Assembly: GCF_000208925.1 (NCBI RefSeq)
Contig: NW_001914909.1
Location: 1-62,062 of the forward strand
Length of the DNA: 62,062 bases
Direction: 5' to 3'
DNA from: Entamoeba histolytica HM-1:IMSS
Taxonomy: Eukaryota; Evosea; Mastigamoebida; Endamoebidae
This document shows, piece by piece, positions 1 to 9,887 of the stretch. The stretch's first letter is position 1. Each line of letters starts with the position of its first letter. Under the pieces are notes generated by a model. That model was not told where the DNA came from. It worked only from the letters and a program-made list of their open reading frames with translations, and made no database searches. The position numbers and the translations under genes are program-made.

Positions 1-876
1 TTTAAATATTTATTTATAAACATTCTGTCTAAACAATTGTTCGTTTCAACCAAACTAAATTCAAATACTTCTAATTCAGTTTATAATATTAACTCATTAC
101 TTGTAAATAACTCAGTATAATTAGTAGTAATGTAACAACAAAATATTGATATTATGTGATTAATTTCAATCAAACACTTCTTATCATTTTATTTGATATA
201 TTCTGTTTAATAAATAAATTGTTCAAGTAAACATTAATACAAGTAAACACTTCAATTAATTAATACTAAAATCTTTGTTGGTTATTAAATTATTATTCTA
301 TTTAATTTATTTGTGTCATTAATCTAAATAAAAATTAGTTTTAGACACTCCAAAAATTAATATTCAATTTGAACATCTACTTCATTCCACTTTTTTTTAA
401 TCATCAACACTTATTAGTTATGAATGTTTCTATGCATCTGATATCAACATGATTCAAATTTCATTGTCTTTCGTGTTTTATGTTACTTTCATGCTAAATT
501 ATCAACAAAAACTATTGAGTATTATATTCAAATATGTCAATTCATTAATACATAACAAACTTTCTATTCAACTCAGAGAACAAGCGTTAGCTATTGTAAC
601 TCAATACCAATTATTCTTTACAAGAGTTAATTAATTATCATCTCCATTGAACTAATACTCTTTAAGTAAAATAAAGAAAATTACATATATCTATAAAACT
701 ACAAGTTGGTTTTACAAGTTAACAAAGTTAATTCTATGTTTATTACTACAGAAAGAATATGAATAACAAAAACAAACAATTTATCAAACTATTGAAAATA
801 TCTATAACTATTTTTATTTCAAGAATAACAAAAAAGGAATATTAAAACGAATGAATTATCGAATTAATTTGATAGT
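1..876. other. gene-poor AT-rich flank
   Basis: No convincing gene is visible. The one ATG-started open frame (449-634, plus, 61 residues) lacks domains, has the composition of random AT-rich sequence and has no GAACT box just upstream. The right part lies 3' of the minus-strand lysine-rich gene and presumably contains its polyadenylation signals. Confidence 0.5.
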
Positions 877-1887
877 TTAATAACCAAAGCTAGGCTTTGG
901 TGGTAAATTTCTTCTCAAATATGGGTCACTATTTTTAAAAGTACCAAACATGTCAGGATTTAAATATAACCCACGAACATAAGGATTTACTCTATAATAA
1001 GGTCTTCTATAATAATAATAAGGATTTGGGATAAATCTTATTGGTGACATATAAACTGGCATTATAGGTTGATACGTCATTGGAGGTATTGGTATTTGAG
1101 GGATTTGTCTCATTAAGTCTATTGTAGATTCTAATTGAGTCTCTTTTATTTGTTTATTTGAAGGGATTTTCTTTTCTTCCTTCTTTATTTCTTTTTTAAT
1201 TTCTTTCTTTATTTCTTTTTTAACGTCTTTTTTTAAATCCTTTTTAACTTCTTTCTTTAAGTCTTTCTTTACTTCTTTCTTCAAATTCTCTTTTTTGATG
1301 TCTTCTTTTTTAACAGTTTCTTTCTTTGTGTCTTTTTTTGTTATTGTTTTAACATTTTTTTTAGGTTCATTCTTTACTTCTTTTTTGTTATTTTTTTTAC
1401 TTACATATCCAATTGGTTTTGCAGTATGTACGTGTGGAGCATCTTCTTTTAATTTAAATTCTTCTGATGATTTGTTTACACGTTTCATTGCTTTTTTAAC
1501 TTCTTTTTTTGCTTCTTTAACTTTAGGTGAATCTTCTTTACAATTTTTTTTTGTAATTTTTGTTTTTTTCATTTCAATTTGGTCATAAAGTTTTTCAAGA
1601 TCTAAAGCTTTGTCTCCAATTGGAATTTCTTTTGTATATTGTTTTTCTCTAATCAACTTAATAACTTCATTCTTTAAAATTTCTAATTTTTGAGTAGCTC
1701 CATCAAAATTTGATCCTTCTCTAACTTTATTTAAAATAAGATCAATTTCATTACTATGATTTTTAATTGAATCTCCAATAACAGATAATTTATCTCCAAT
1801 TTCTGCAATAATAGAACTTACTTCCTTTTCTTGTTTTTTAGTTAATGGTACAGCAAAAGCAGTTATTATTAAAATAACAAAGAACAT
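877..1887 (-). CDS. secreted lysine-rich repeat protein
   Basis: A 336-residue protein starting at ATG 1887. It opens with a hydrophobic signal peptide (MFFVILIITAFAVP). Residues about 16-150 are a charged, probably helical region. Residues about 165-245 are a very lysine-rich tract built from short KKEVKKD/KKEIKKE-like units. The last 75 residues are rich in proline, tyrosine and arginine (PNPYYYYRRPYYR). No enzyme domain is seen. The signal peptide without a later membrane segment suggests a secreted or vesicle-lumen protein, and the cationic tract suggests binding to anionic surfaces; both are inferences. It resembles in composition the lysine/glutamate-rich surface proteins known in Entamoeba, but I cannot show homology. 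A GAACT box lies on the minus strand about 30 nt upstream (1917-1921). Confidence 0.8.
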   Translation of the reverse strand: MFFVILIITAFAVPLTKKQEKEVSSIIAEIGDKLSVIGDSIKNHSNEIDLILNKVREGSNFDGATQKLEILKNEVIKLIREKQYTKEIPIGDKALDLEKLYDQIEMKKTKITKKNCKEDSPKVKEAKKEVKKAMKRVNKSSEEFKLKEDAPHVHTAKPIGYVSKKNNKKEVKNEPKKNVKTITKKDTKKETVKKEDIKKENLKKEVKKDLKKEVKKDLKKDVKKEIKKEIKKEIKKEEKKIPSNKQIKETQLESTIDLMRQIPQIPIPPMTYQPIMPVYMSPIRFIPNPYYYYRRPYYRVNPYVRGLYLNPDMFGTFKNSDPYLRRNLPPKPSFGY

Positions 1888-1916
1888 TATAAAATATTTT
1901 TAGTTTTTTATTTTTT

Positions 1917-1921
1917 AGTTC
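1917..1921 (-). promoter_or_regulatory. GAACT box upstream of lysine-rich gene
   Basis: GAACT followed by an A-rich run, about 30 nt before the ATG at 1887. It matches the core of the Entamoeba GAAC promoter element (AATGAACT). Confidence 0.4.
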
Positions 1922-2229
1922 TTCTTGGTTTTTAAAAATCACATTTTCTTGTCTTGTTACAAAACAAAAAGAAAGTTATTGTAGTTATTTTAATGATTCT
2001 TTGTTAATTTCAATTAATTGAATGAAAAAACTTACGAAAAGATAATTTATTGTTTTTTATGAGTAGTTTTTGTTAGTAGTTGATATAATTTGATATTCTG
2101 TGAAAAGATGTTTGTAACAAACCTCCATCATATTTTTATAGTTCTTATGAAGTAAAACGAATTTTCGTTTTGTTAAAATCTAAAGGAAGAGACAAAGCAA
2201 TAGTCAGTTATAGAAAACTAACAATTCAA

Positions 2230-3435
2230 ATGACTTATCAACCAGTTGATATAACCACTAATACTATTCCTGTTACTAAAGAACATTATTATCGTGGATT
2301 AGAATTAATTAGTCAAGGGAAAACTGCATTAATAACACTTGCAGGTGGACAAGGAAGCAGACTTGGATTTGAACATCCAAAAGGGATGTTTGTATTACCA
2401 TTTGAAATACCAAAATCAATATTTCAAATGACGTCAGAAAGATTGTTAAGACTTCAAGAATTAGCAAGTGAATATAGTCATCAAAAGAATGTAATGATTC
2501 ATTGGTTTTTAATGACTAATGAAGAAACAATAGAAGAAATTAATAATTATTTTAAAGAACATCAATATTTTGGATTATCCTCTGAACAAATTCATTGTTT
2601 TCCACAAGGAATGCTTCCAGTTGTAGATTTTAATGGTAAAATATTATATGAAAAGAAAGACAAGCCATATATGGCTCCTAATGGACATGGAGGATTATTT
2701 AAAGCATTAAAAGATAATGGGATATTAGAATTTATGAATGAAAAAGGAATTAAATATTCAGTCGCCCATAATGTAGATAATATATTATGTAAAGATGTAG
2801 ACCCAAATATGATTGGATATATGGATTTACTTCAGTCAGAGATTTGTATTAAAATTGTAAAAAAAGGATTTAAAGAAGAGAAAGTTGGTGTTTTAGTAAA
2901 AGAACAAGAAAGGATTAAAGTTGTTGAATATACTGAATTAACTGATGAATTAAATAAACAATTATCTAATGGAGAATTTATTTATAATTGTGGACATATT
3001 TCTATTAATGGTTATTCAACATCTTTCTTAGAAAAAGCTGCAGAATATCAATTACCATATCACATTGCTAAGAAAAAAGTTCCATTTGTTAATGAACAAG
3101 GAATAGTTATTCATCCTTCAGAAAATAATGGAATTAAAAAAGAAATGTTTTTCTTTGATGTTTTTCCATTAGCAACAAAAGTATCAATTTTTGAAATTCA
3201 AAGATTTATAGAATTTAGTGCTTTAAAAAATTCATTAAATGAAAGTTTTGATAATGTTAATACAGTTAAAAGAGATTGGTATCGTTTAAATATTTATTAC
3301 CTTAAAAAAGCTGGAGCTATTGTTGATGATTCAAAAAGTCCAATTTGTGAAATTAGTTTTAGAAAGTCATTTGAAGAAGAAGGTTTAAAAGAGTTTAAAG
3401 GAAAAACAATTCAACTTCCTTTTATTCTTCAGTAA
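2230..3435 (+). CDS. UDP-N-acetylglucosamine pyrophosphorylase
   Basis: A 401-residue protein of the UTP:sugar-1-phosphate uridylyltransferase family. It makes UDP-GlcNAc from UTP and GlcNAc-1-phosphate in the cytosol, supplying N-glycans, GPI anchors and cyst-wall chitin. The nucleotide-binding signature LAGGQGSRLGFEHPKGM lies near residues 37-53. HNVDNILCKDVDP resembles the NVDN motif of the eukaryotic UAP branch, and PNGHGGLFKAL is also typical. The frame stays open upstream to 2170, but that extension has no ATG (TTG only), so ATG 2230 is chosen; the family core begins soon after it. At about 400 residues it is shorter than animal and yeast enzymes (about 480). A related UDP-sugar pyrophosphorylase activity cannot be excluded. 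Confidence 0.88.
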   Translation: MTYQPVDITTNTIPVTKEHYYRGLELISQGKTALITLAGGQGSRLGFEHPKGMFVLPFEIPKSIFQMTSERLLRLQELASEYSHQKNVMIHWFLMTNEETIEEINNYFKEHQYFGLSSEQIHCFPQGMLPVVDFNGKILYEKKDKPYMAPNGHGGLFKALKDNGILEFMNEKGIKYSVAHNVDNILCKDVDPNMIGYMDLLQSEICIKIVKKGFKEEKVGVLVKEQERIKVVEYTELTDELNKQLSNGEFIYNCGHISINGYSTSFLEKAAEYQLPYHIAKKKVPFVNEQGIVIHPSENNGIKKEMFFFDVFPLATKVSIFEIQRFIEFSALKNSLNESFDNVNTVKRDWYRLNIYYLKKAGAIVDDSKSPICEISFRKSFEEEGLKEFKGKTIQLPFILQ

Positions 3436-3507
3436 AATGAAAGATTAAATTACTAGTTTTTTATATTCAATTTAAATTTTATTATATGTTCTTCTAAACT
3501 AATAAAA

Positions 3508-4239
3508 TTAACAACAAGAATTTTTTGATTCTGTTAATGGTTTTGAAAAAGAAATAGAAGAGTTTTTGTCTGGAGATGGTGGTATTTTATTTTTTAACAT
3601 TAAATCTACTAATTGTTGAAACATTAATGTAACATTACTTCCTTCTTTAGCTGAAGTTTCTAAAAAACTCATTTGATGTTGTTTTGCAAATTCCATTGCA
3701 GTTTGTGTTTGAACACATCTTCTATAGGAAAGGTCTGACTTCGATCCAATTAACATAACTTCACATTCAGGACATTCTTCTTTTAAAGCTGTATACCACA
3801 TCATTACATTATTAAAACTTGTTGCATCAGTAATATCATAAACTAAAAAACAGCCATTACTTGCTTTATAATAACTATTAACAATAGACCTAAATCTTTC
3901 ACTTCCAGCAGTATCCCACTATAAAATAATTATTGTTGTTATGACTTTTTATATAATTTTTAAAGTATTAATATAAAAGTGAGTTTTTATAAAAATAACA
4001 AACAATTTGCATTTTGATTGTACGACCATTTCTTTTCATTGTAGCAACTTTAAAATCAACACCTATTGTTGTAATATATGTTGTACTAAATGTTGAATCA
4101 CAATATCTTAATAAAAGTGATGTCTTTCCAACTGAAATATCTCCAATTAATAAGACTTTAAGTAATATAACATCTCTACTATTTAATTTATTCTTTTTAT
4201 TAAGTTAATTATATATATTAAATCAAACTCATCTTCCAT
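3508..4239 (-). CDS. Rab-family small GTPase, three exons
   Basis: Proposed exons are 4239-4229, 4175-4004 and 3918-3508, encoding 197 residues. Intron 1 begins GTTTGATT and ends at tandem TAGTAG (either TAG keeps frame). Intron 2 begins GTTTGT and ends TAG at 3919. The short first exon is inferred because the main frame has no ATG. The protein has P-loop GDISVGKT (15-22), switch I TTYITTIGVDFK, G3 WDTAGSERFR (62-71), G4 SKSD (120-123), G5 ETSAK and a C-terminal CC for geranylgeranylation, so it is a membrane-cycling Rab regulating vesicle traffic. Two key positions are unusual: the catalytic Gln after DTAG is Ser (S67), and the G4 Asn is Ser (S120). Family membership is clear; the subclass is not, and a RabX-type Entamoeba Rab is likely. 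Confidence 0.87.
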
Positions 4240-4675
4240 GTCAAATAAGTTTATTTTTTTTAATTCTCTATGTCGTTTTCTTAAATTTTAATCAAAAAAA
4301 AAATAAGCGTTTTTCTTTTTATATTGAAAAGTTATTCTTTAAAGGGATATTCAAAGCTTTTTTTTTTAAACTTATTATTTTCTTATAATCCTTTCATTTT
4401 TTATTCATTTATAACATATTTCTTATATTTTTTATTTAGTAATATTCAAAATTATTCATTATTCATGATGATCCAACTTATTGTAAAACAACTTTTTACT
4501 CTATTTTGTTGTTTTAAAATAAGTTTTTCCTTTGATATTTTTTTCAATTAGAAGTTTTTAACTTAAATTAACTAGAATATTACTTTTTTTAATGTATTTT
4601 TCAATTGAACTTTCTGAAATAAAAAAAAAGATAAAATCAACAAACAAAACCAAATAAATAGTCATTAATAACATT
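4240..4675. other. intergenic, no gene seen
   Basis: AT-rich spacer between two minus-strand genes. It holds the 5' region of the Rab gene and the 3' end of the 881-residue gene. The long plus-strand frame at 4324-4551 begins at TTG and is T-rich low-complexity sequence, so it is not called. Confidence 0.5.
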
Positions 4676-7321
4676 TTAATTATCAATAATTGTTTTTATA
4701 TTAACTTCATGATTTGATTTTATCAAATTTTGTTTTAAATACTCATTCTCTCCTTTTTTTGAAATAACATTCTTTCTAACTTTCTTTATAATGATTAAGA
4801 GAAGAAGAGAAATAATCCAAAGTAAAAATACAATACCTTCAAAAATACTCCAAAACATAAGATGTGTAAGAGGTTTTAATTCATCATTTGGGTCATATTG
4901 AATATCAACATAACCTTCAAATATCCCATAGTCATTTGCATTCATTCCTCCTACAAAGACATATTTTTTTCCTTTATTTAAACGAATCCTTAATAAACAC
5001 CCATTATTTCCAATAGGTGAAGTAACACAATTTGCTTGGTCAATACACACTTTTGGTACAGATTCATTATAAATAACTTCACAACTTTCATATATCTCTA
5101 CAGCAGTTTTAAAGGAACTAGAAGCGTTTATTTGAATAGTAACATTAGCAGGTTGTGAAAGGTCAAGTAAATACCAAATACCTTTTAATGAAATAATTTC
5201 TCTACATTTTGATTCTGAAGTGGTACCACGTGATGTAAATCCTCTAATATTTCTACTTTCACTTATTATCGATGCAAATTTACAACTACTATCAGTAGCT
5301 TTTTGGTCATAATATAATGAAAATCTTGTTACTCCTAAATTCGTTGAAATAATACCAATATAACTATTAACATTTTGATCTATTGAAATATCTACTGAAT
5401 GTCCAAATCCACATGAAGAAGACGTTCCTTGAATACATTCAAGTGATTCAGGACCAGTAAGATCACTTAATAATGTAATATTCGTTAACAAATTAGATTC
5501 TGTTCCACATGTACTAGCTGTGTATTTAAATGATGGGTCATGTGAGTATCTTAACCAAACTCCATAGTGATATGTTTTTGTATTTTCTTTTTCACTACAA
5601 TAATTTTCTATTTCAAAAGGTAGAGCTACCATTTTAGTAAATGGAATTGATTCTATAATAATTGGATTGGACGGATATTTTCCAATATTCTCTTTACTTT
5701 TTAATGCCCAAAACAAAAAGTAACCATATTGAGCTGGCATATAAATTGTATATGAAGTTGCAAATACATAAAATTCTTTATATTTAATATCTATTGTTGA
5801 ATAACTTGTTTCTAAACATAAAGTAGAATTACATTTATCATGAACTTCTAAATAACACATAAACTCTTCAGCTAGATATGGAGTTATTCCAATAGTAATA
5901 ATATCCTCTGAATTTTGAATAAAATGGTACCAACTTCCTTGCATTTCTTCTATATCTTGAGAACATCCAATTATTGAACTTGGTAATAGTGATGAACCAA
6001 CAAATTGAGAATAACTTTCATTTTCATTTAATGAAACAATATGAGCATTTTCACATTGTCCATTAGTTACTCCAGTAACTGATAATACAGAAACACTAAT
6101 TTCACAAGGCTCTTTAATACAAATTACTTGTAACATAGTATTAGTATTATATTCTGATTGAACAATAGTATATTCATGTTTACCTTGAAAAGTACCTTCT
6201 TTAAAGTTACCACAATAATTATTATATCCAATAATTGTTTCAGTAACTTCAGAAAAATATTTGGTATAAAATGTAGTAAAAACATATTTATTTGTATCAC
6301 CTGCAAGGCTAAAAAAAATTACTTTACCAGTTACATTTTTTCCATTATTTCTTGTATAACTTACTTCTGGATTTGTTGATATATTAAAATTCATATAAAA
6401 TGGAAATTGAGTTATTCCAAATGCTGTAGAACAATCCCCATATTGAGACTCATCATAAATGTGTAATTGAAATGAGCGTTGTTGTTTTAACACACCACCT
6501 GTTGGACTTACTACAATATAATATAATTCATTTGGTATTAAATCTTGTGCATCATAACTTGCTAATGTTCCACACCCATTAGAATTTGAACCAATATATT
6601 GTAAATTAATTAATTTTTGGTCATATTTAAAAAGATAAATTGTAGTTGGAAATGATGTATATTTATTACAAGTATCAATTCTTATAGATGTTGATTTAGG
6701 AGTAAATGAATACCATCTTCCTGAAATACTCAAATCTGTATTTGGTATATCTGAAATAGTACAATCTTCTGTTATTCTATCATCAACTACAGAAGGAATA
6801 TTTAAATTTAAGGCTAATTGATAAAAACAATTATTTTGTTTAATTAAATTAGGGCTATAAGGATGTACAGTTAAAGTATATAGTCCAGTAACATTAGATG
6901 TACTTGTTATTAAAATATAGTATTTTTTATTTGTTTCAGGTTGGAAGGTAATTCGAGATAATATCCCACCACATACTCCTTCTGGGTCATCATTTTGAGA
7001 TTGTCCACAACCACTTAATATTTTATTACATGAACTAAAGATTCTTACAATAGCAGGAAAATTAGTGTGAGGATAACATGTTGATATTTTAAGTAATGTT
7101 GGAGTATTATCTGTTGTAAATGAATATAAAATTCCATTTCTATTTCCAGTTAAATTTCCATTTCTACAACTCCACGGATATTGTGTAGTACTCCACGTTA
7201 AATTATTACTATCTTCATAATCTTTCTTTATATCAATTTCAATCGTTTTATCACATAATTGTCCTTTCACTTCATGTTTCAAAAAAATGAACAGAATCAA
7301 AAATCCCCATTTCAATAACAT
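4676..7321 (-). CDS. type I membrane protein with repeated ectodomain
   Basis: An 881-residue protein with an N-terminal signal peptide (MLLKWGFLILFIFLKHEVKG), a large ectodomain of about 800 residues, one transmembrane helix near 822-846 (IVFLLWIISLLLLIIIKK) and a short basic cytoplasmic tail. The ectodomain carries several copies of a loose unit of about 130-150 residues containing a W-Y-x-F motif, a Thr/Cys-containing strand and a later pattern like F.T.I.L/F....C (for example RWYSFTPKSTSIRIDTC and SWYHFIQNSEDIITI). This pattern suggests beta-sandwich modules like the prepeptidase C-terminal (PPC) type, which is inference. Many N-x-S/T sequons fit a glycosylated cell-surface or endosomal protein. 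There is no catalytic motif; a surface receptor or adhesin role is possible but unproven. A GAACT box lies about 20 nt upstream. Confidence 0.8.
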   Translation of the reverse strand: MLLKWGFLILFIFLKHEVKGQLCDKTIEIDIKKDYEDSNNLTWSTTQYPWSCRNGNLTGNRNGILYSFTTDNTPTLLKISTCYPHTNFPAIVRIFSSCNKILSGCGQSQNDDPEGVCGGILSRITFQPETNKKYYILITSTSNVTGLYTLTVHPYSPNLIKQNNCFYQLALNLNIPSVVDDRITEDCTISDIPNTDLSISGRWYSFTPKSTSIRIDTCNKYTSFPTTIYLFKYDQKLINLQYIGSNSNGCGTLASYDAQDLIPNELYYIVVSPTGGVLKQQRSFQLHIYDESQYGDCSTAFGITQFPFYMNFNISTNPEVSYTRNNGKNVTGKVIFFSLAGDTNKYVFTTFYTKYFSEVTETIIGYNNYCGNFKEGTFQGKHEYTIVQSEYNTNTMLQVICIKEPCEISVSVLSVTGVTNGQCENAHIVSLNENESYSQFVGSSLLPSSIIGCSQDIEEMQGSWYHFIQNSEDIITIGITPYLAEEFMCYLEVHDKCNSTLCLETSYSTIDIKYKEFYVFATSYTIYMPAQYGYFLFWALKSKENIGKYPSNPIIIESIPFTKMVALPFEIENYCSEKENTKTYHYGVWLRYSHDPSFKYTASTCGTESNLLTNITLLSDLTGPESLECIQGTSSSCGFGHSVDISIDQNVNSYIGIISTNLGVTRFSLYYDQKATDSSCKFASIISESRNIRGFTSRGTTSESKCREIISLKGIWYLLDLSQPANVTIQINASSSFKTAVEIYESCEVIYNESVPKVCIDQANCVTSPIGNNGCLLRIRLNKGKKYVFVGGMNANDYGIFEGYVDIQYDPNDELKPLTHLMFWSIFEGIVFLLWIISLLLLIIIKKVRKNVISKKGENEYLKQNLIKSNHEVNIKTIIDN

Positions 7322-7338
7322 TTTTCTTCTTTTTTATT

Positions 7339-7343
7339 AGTTC
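7339..7343 (-). promoter_or_regulatory. GAACT box upstream of membrane-protein gene
   Basis: GAACTAATAAAAAAG on the minus strand, about 20 nt before the ATG at 7321. It is a GAAC-type core promoter element. Confidence 0.4.
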
Positions 7344-7491
7344 TAAGTTTTATTTTTAAGTTCTTTCTTGTGATAATAAGAAATGATAAAAATCTTTATT
7401 AACTAAATTTTAATTGAAATAAAATAGAAAATATTTCGATAATTTCAAGTGAAGAAACAAGTAAAAAGCTCTAACTAAAAAAAAAGACGAA

Positions 7492-7496
7492 GAACT
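7492..7496 (+). promoter_or_regulatory. GAACT box upstream of RhoGEF-FYVE gene
   Basis: AAGAACTGAAAAATTT, about 60 nt before the ATG at 7557. This is further upstream than at the other genes, so the call is weak. Confidence 0.3.
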
Positions 7497-7556
7497 GAAA
7501 AATTTTTTCAAAAGGAAAAATTTGGAAGGGAAAAATCTCAAAAATGATAATAAAAG

Positions 7557-9003
7557 ATGTCAAAAAGATTATATGTTGTAAATGAGATTGTATCAACTGA
7601 AGAGTCATATGCACGGGCATTACAAACTGTTGTTGATTTATACATTACTCCACTCAAAGGAATGGATTTAATTAGTGAAGAAGATATGAAAGGTTTATTC
7701 TGTAATCTAGAAGAGTTATTAGATGGAGCTAATCAATTAACAAAACAGTTAAAAGATAGGTTAAAAGAGTTTGCATTAAATGACAATATATGTGATGTAT
7801 TTTTATTAAATGTTTGTTACTAATAATTATTTTTATAGAAATTCATTTGTATAATTTGATAATTGTTTTTAAAAGGAAATAACAAAATAGAAACCGTTAT
7901 TTAATCGTTTTGGTCCATATATTCAAAATTATGAAAAGGCATCATTATTATTTGATAAATTATCTAAAAAAAAGAAGTTTGAAGAATTTTGTGAAACACA
8001 AAAAGAAAATCCATTGTCTAATAATGGGAATTTAATGTCATTTTTAATATTCCCAGTCCAAAGAATTCCTAGATATATTTTATTAATGAAAGAATATATC
8101 AAGAATACAGAAAAAGATCATCCAGATGCAGTTATTGCAGAACAAGTAAGAAGATATTTAGACTCATATGCTAAAGCCGTTAATGCAATTATTGCAAATG
8201 AAAATAATAAACAAAAGATGAGAGATATTATTAAAATGTTTACTGACTTAGATCCTAAAACTGAAAATGACTTAAAAACTTTACCTCGTACTTTGGTACG
8301 TGAAGGTATTTTAAGAAAACAATGTAGAAAAGCTGTAAAAGAAAGGTACTTTTATTTATTTAATGATGCAACAGTAATTTATGGTGAACAACAAGGAAAG
8401 AAAATACAATTTCATCAATTATTAGAATTAACTTCTGTTAAAGATATAGAAGATTCTGATATTAGTCAAAATGGATTTCAACTTAAAGGACTTCAAAAAT
8501 CAGTTGTTGTTTATGCAGAAACATTTGATGAAAAGAAGGAATGGGTAATGGACTTAAATAAAGCATTCACTGGTGAAAGAAAATATGAATTTGAAGAAGA
8601 ATTAAGTGATAATGAAGCAGCCCCAACATGGATACCTGATGATAATGTTTTAGATTGTATGAACTGTCATTCAAAATTTACTTTATTAAATAGAAGACAT
8701 CATTGTAGAAAATGTGGTAGAGTTTTATGTGCTGAATGTACAAAGAGAAGAGTTGTTATTCCTCATATTAGTTCTAAACCTGTTAGAGTTTGTGAGAATT
8801 GTGCTACAAAATTTGAAAATAAAGACTTTGAAGGAGTTGATGATAACTCTGAACATGTTAATGCAAATGGAGTTGCCCCTCCTTCTTTACCTAATATTCC
8901 TCCTCCACAAAGAAAGCAACTAATTAAAATTAGTGCGATGTATCCCACACTTCAACCGCCATCAAGAGAACCGCCTGAATTACCTCAATATGAATCTTAT
9001 TAA
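7557..9003 (+). CDS. Rho guanine exchange factor, DH-PH-FYVE
   Basis: Two exons, 7557-7811 and 7891-9003, joined in phase 0 across a 79-nt GTTTGT...TAG intron, give 455 residues. The DH domain occupies about residues 1-190 (IVSTEESYARAL; PVQRIPRYILLMKEYI is the conserved alpha-5 signature). A PH domain follows at about 218-315. A FYVE zinc finger lies at about 333-394 with the diagnostic RRHHCRKCG motif and paired CxxC cysteines. The tail is proline-rich (PPSLPNIPPPQ). It should activate Rho/Rac GTPases on phosphoinositide-bearing membranes such as phagosomes or endosomes. The order matches FGD-type proteins, and pairing of RhoGEF with FYVE is a known feature of Entamoeba FYVE proteins. The intron is required: the shorter TAG acceptor at about 7838 leads into a stop. 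Confidence 0.92.
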
Positions 9004-9081
9004 TTTTGTTTCAATAATATTTTTTTGTCTATGAGCAAATTAATTAAGGTTATTAAAAGAAATTAATTTATGTAAAAAACA

Positions 9082-9801
9082 TTATTGATGTTGTGCTTCA
9101 ATAATGTAATTCAATAATTTTTGTTCGGACTCTTTCGAAAGTAAGTATTCATTTGATAGATTCTTACATATTTGATTTGGGTCGTCATCTTTATTAATAT
9201 TAATCCAAATTTGTTTACCATTTGGAAGAATGCACATCACATCAACCACAATATTTTCATTTTGAGTTATTTGACTTTTTCCTTCTGTAACTTTTCCTTT
9301 TAGTCGTTGTTCTTCTTTTTTTAATTGTTCTAATAATTGTTCAGTATTTTTAATTTGCTGACGAATATATGATAATTGGTCATTTTCATTAATAAGTAAT
9401 TCTTTGTTTTCTTGTTGATACTCTTTCAGTTCATCGCTTTTAATACTTTTATACACCACTTTTTCTTCTTCTTTTATCTCTTTTTTACTTTTTTCATCAA
9501 TTTCTTTTTCTTGTTTCTCTTCTTCTTTTAAACTTTGTTTTGGAACTTTATTTAATGACCCTCTTTCTTTTTGTTGGTATTTGACATTTTCGTTGGAATG
9601 AGTGGGGTTAGTACTACTTTTTTCAGTAGACAAAGTTCTTCTATAACCATTTCTTGTTGTACCTCTTTTTTTCTTGTCATTCTGATTTTCAATCTCCTTA
9701 ATTTGGTCTTCATTTTTCTTTTCATTCATCCTTTTTATTTCTTCATCTTTCTTCTCATATTTTTCATCTTCTTCTGAATGGTACTTTGATTTATATGACA
9801 T
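9082..9801 (-). CDS. E/K-rich coiled-coil protein with C-terminal fold
   Basis: A 239-residue protein. Residues 1-120 are highly charged and probably disordered (EEDEKYEKKDEEIKR). Residues about 120-180 form a coiled coil (LSYIRQQIKNTEQLLEQLKKE). The last 55 residues form a compact segment starting VVDVMCILPNGKQIWI and continuing DDDPNQICKNL. This resembles the small basic-plus-DDP segment found at the ends of various protist coiled-coil proteins; the resemblance is by eye only. There is no signal peptide or membrane segment. The function is unknown; a cytoskeletal or scaffold role is a guess. A GAACT box lies about 20 nt upstream (9817-9821). Confidence 0.75.
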   Translation of the reverse strand: MSYKSKYHSEEDEKYEKKDEEIKRMNEKKNEDQIKEIENQNDKKKRGTTRNGYRRTLSTEKSSTNPTHSNENVKYQQKERGSLNKVPKQSLKEEEKQEKEIDEKSKKEIKEEEKVVYKSIKSDELKEYQQENKELLINENDQLSYIRQQIKNTEQLLEQLKKEEQRLKGKVTEGKSQITQNENIVVDVMCILPNGKQIWININKDDDPNQICKNLSNEYLLSKESEQKLLNYIIEAQHQ

Positions 9802-9816
9802 ACTTCTTCTTTTTTT

Positions 9817-9821
9817 AGTTC
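9817..9821 (-). promoter_or_regulatory. GAACT box upstream of coiled-coil gene
   Basis: TGAACTAAAAAAAGAAG on the minus strand, about 20 nt before the ATG at 9801. Confidence 0.4.
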
Positions 9822-9887
9822 AAATAAAAATTTTTTTGTTTTCTTTCACATTTTTCTTTTACTTTCTCATTATGGTGAAATTGAAAA

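Noticed and set aside
449..634. 61-codon plus-strand frame with an ATG
   Set aside because: No domain, AT-rich random composition and no promoter element. It is treated as chance.
1295..1588. Long plus-strand frame
   Set aside because: It is the antisense of the lysine-rich gene: poly-K codons read as F/S on the other strand.
2170..2229. 20-residue N-terminal extension of the UAP gene
   Set aside because: It would need TTG as start; the ATG at 2230 fits the family and the genus's use of ATG.
4324..4551. 75-codon plus-strand frame
   Set aside because: It begins at TTG, is T-rich low complexity and has no ATG.
7812..7890. Using the first TAG (near 7838) as the acceptor in the RhoGEF gene
   Set aside because: It leads to an in-frame stop; the second TAG joins the DH domain correctly.
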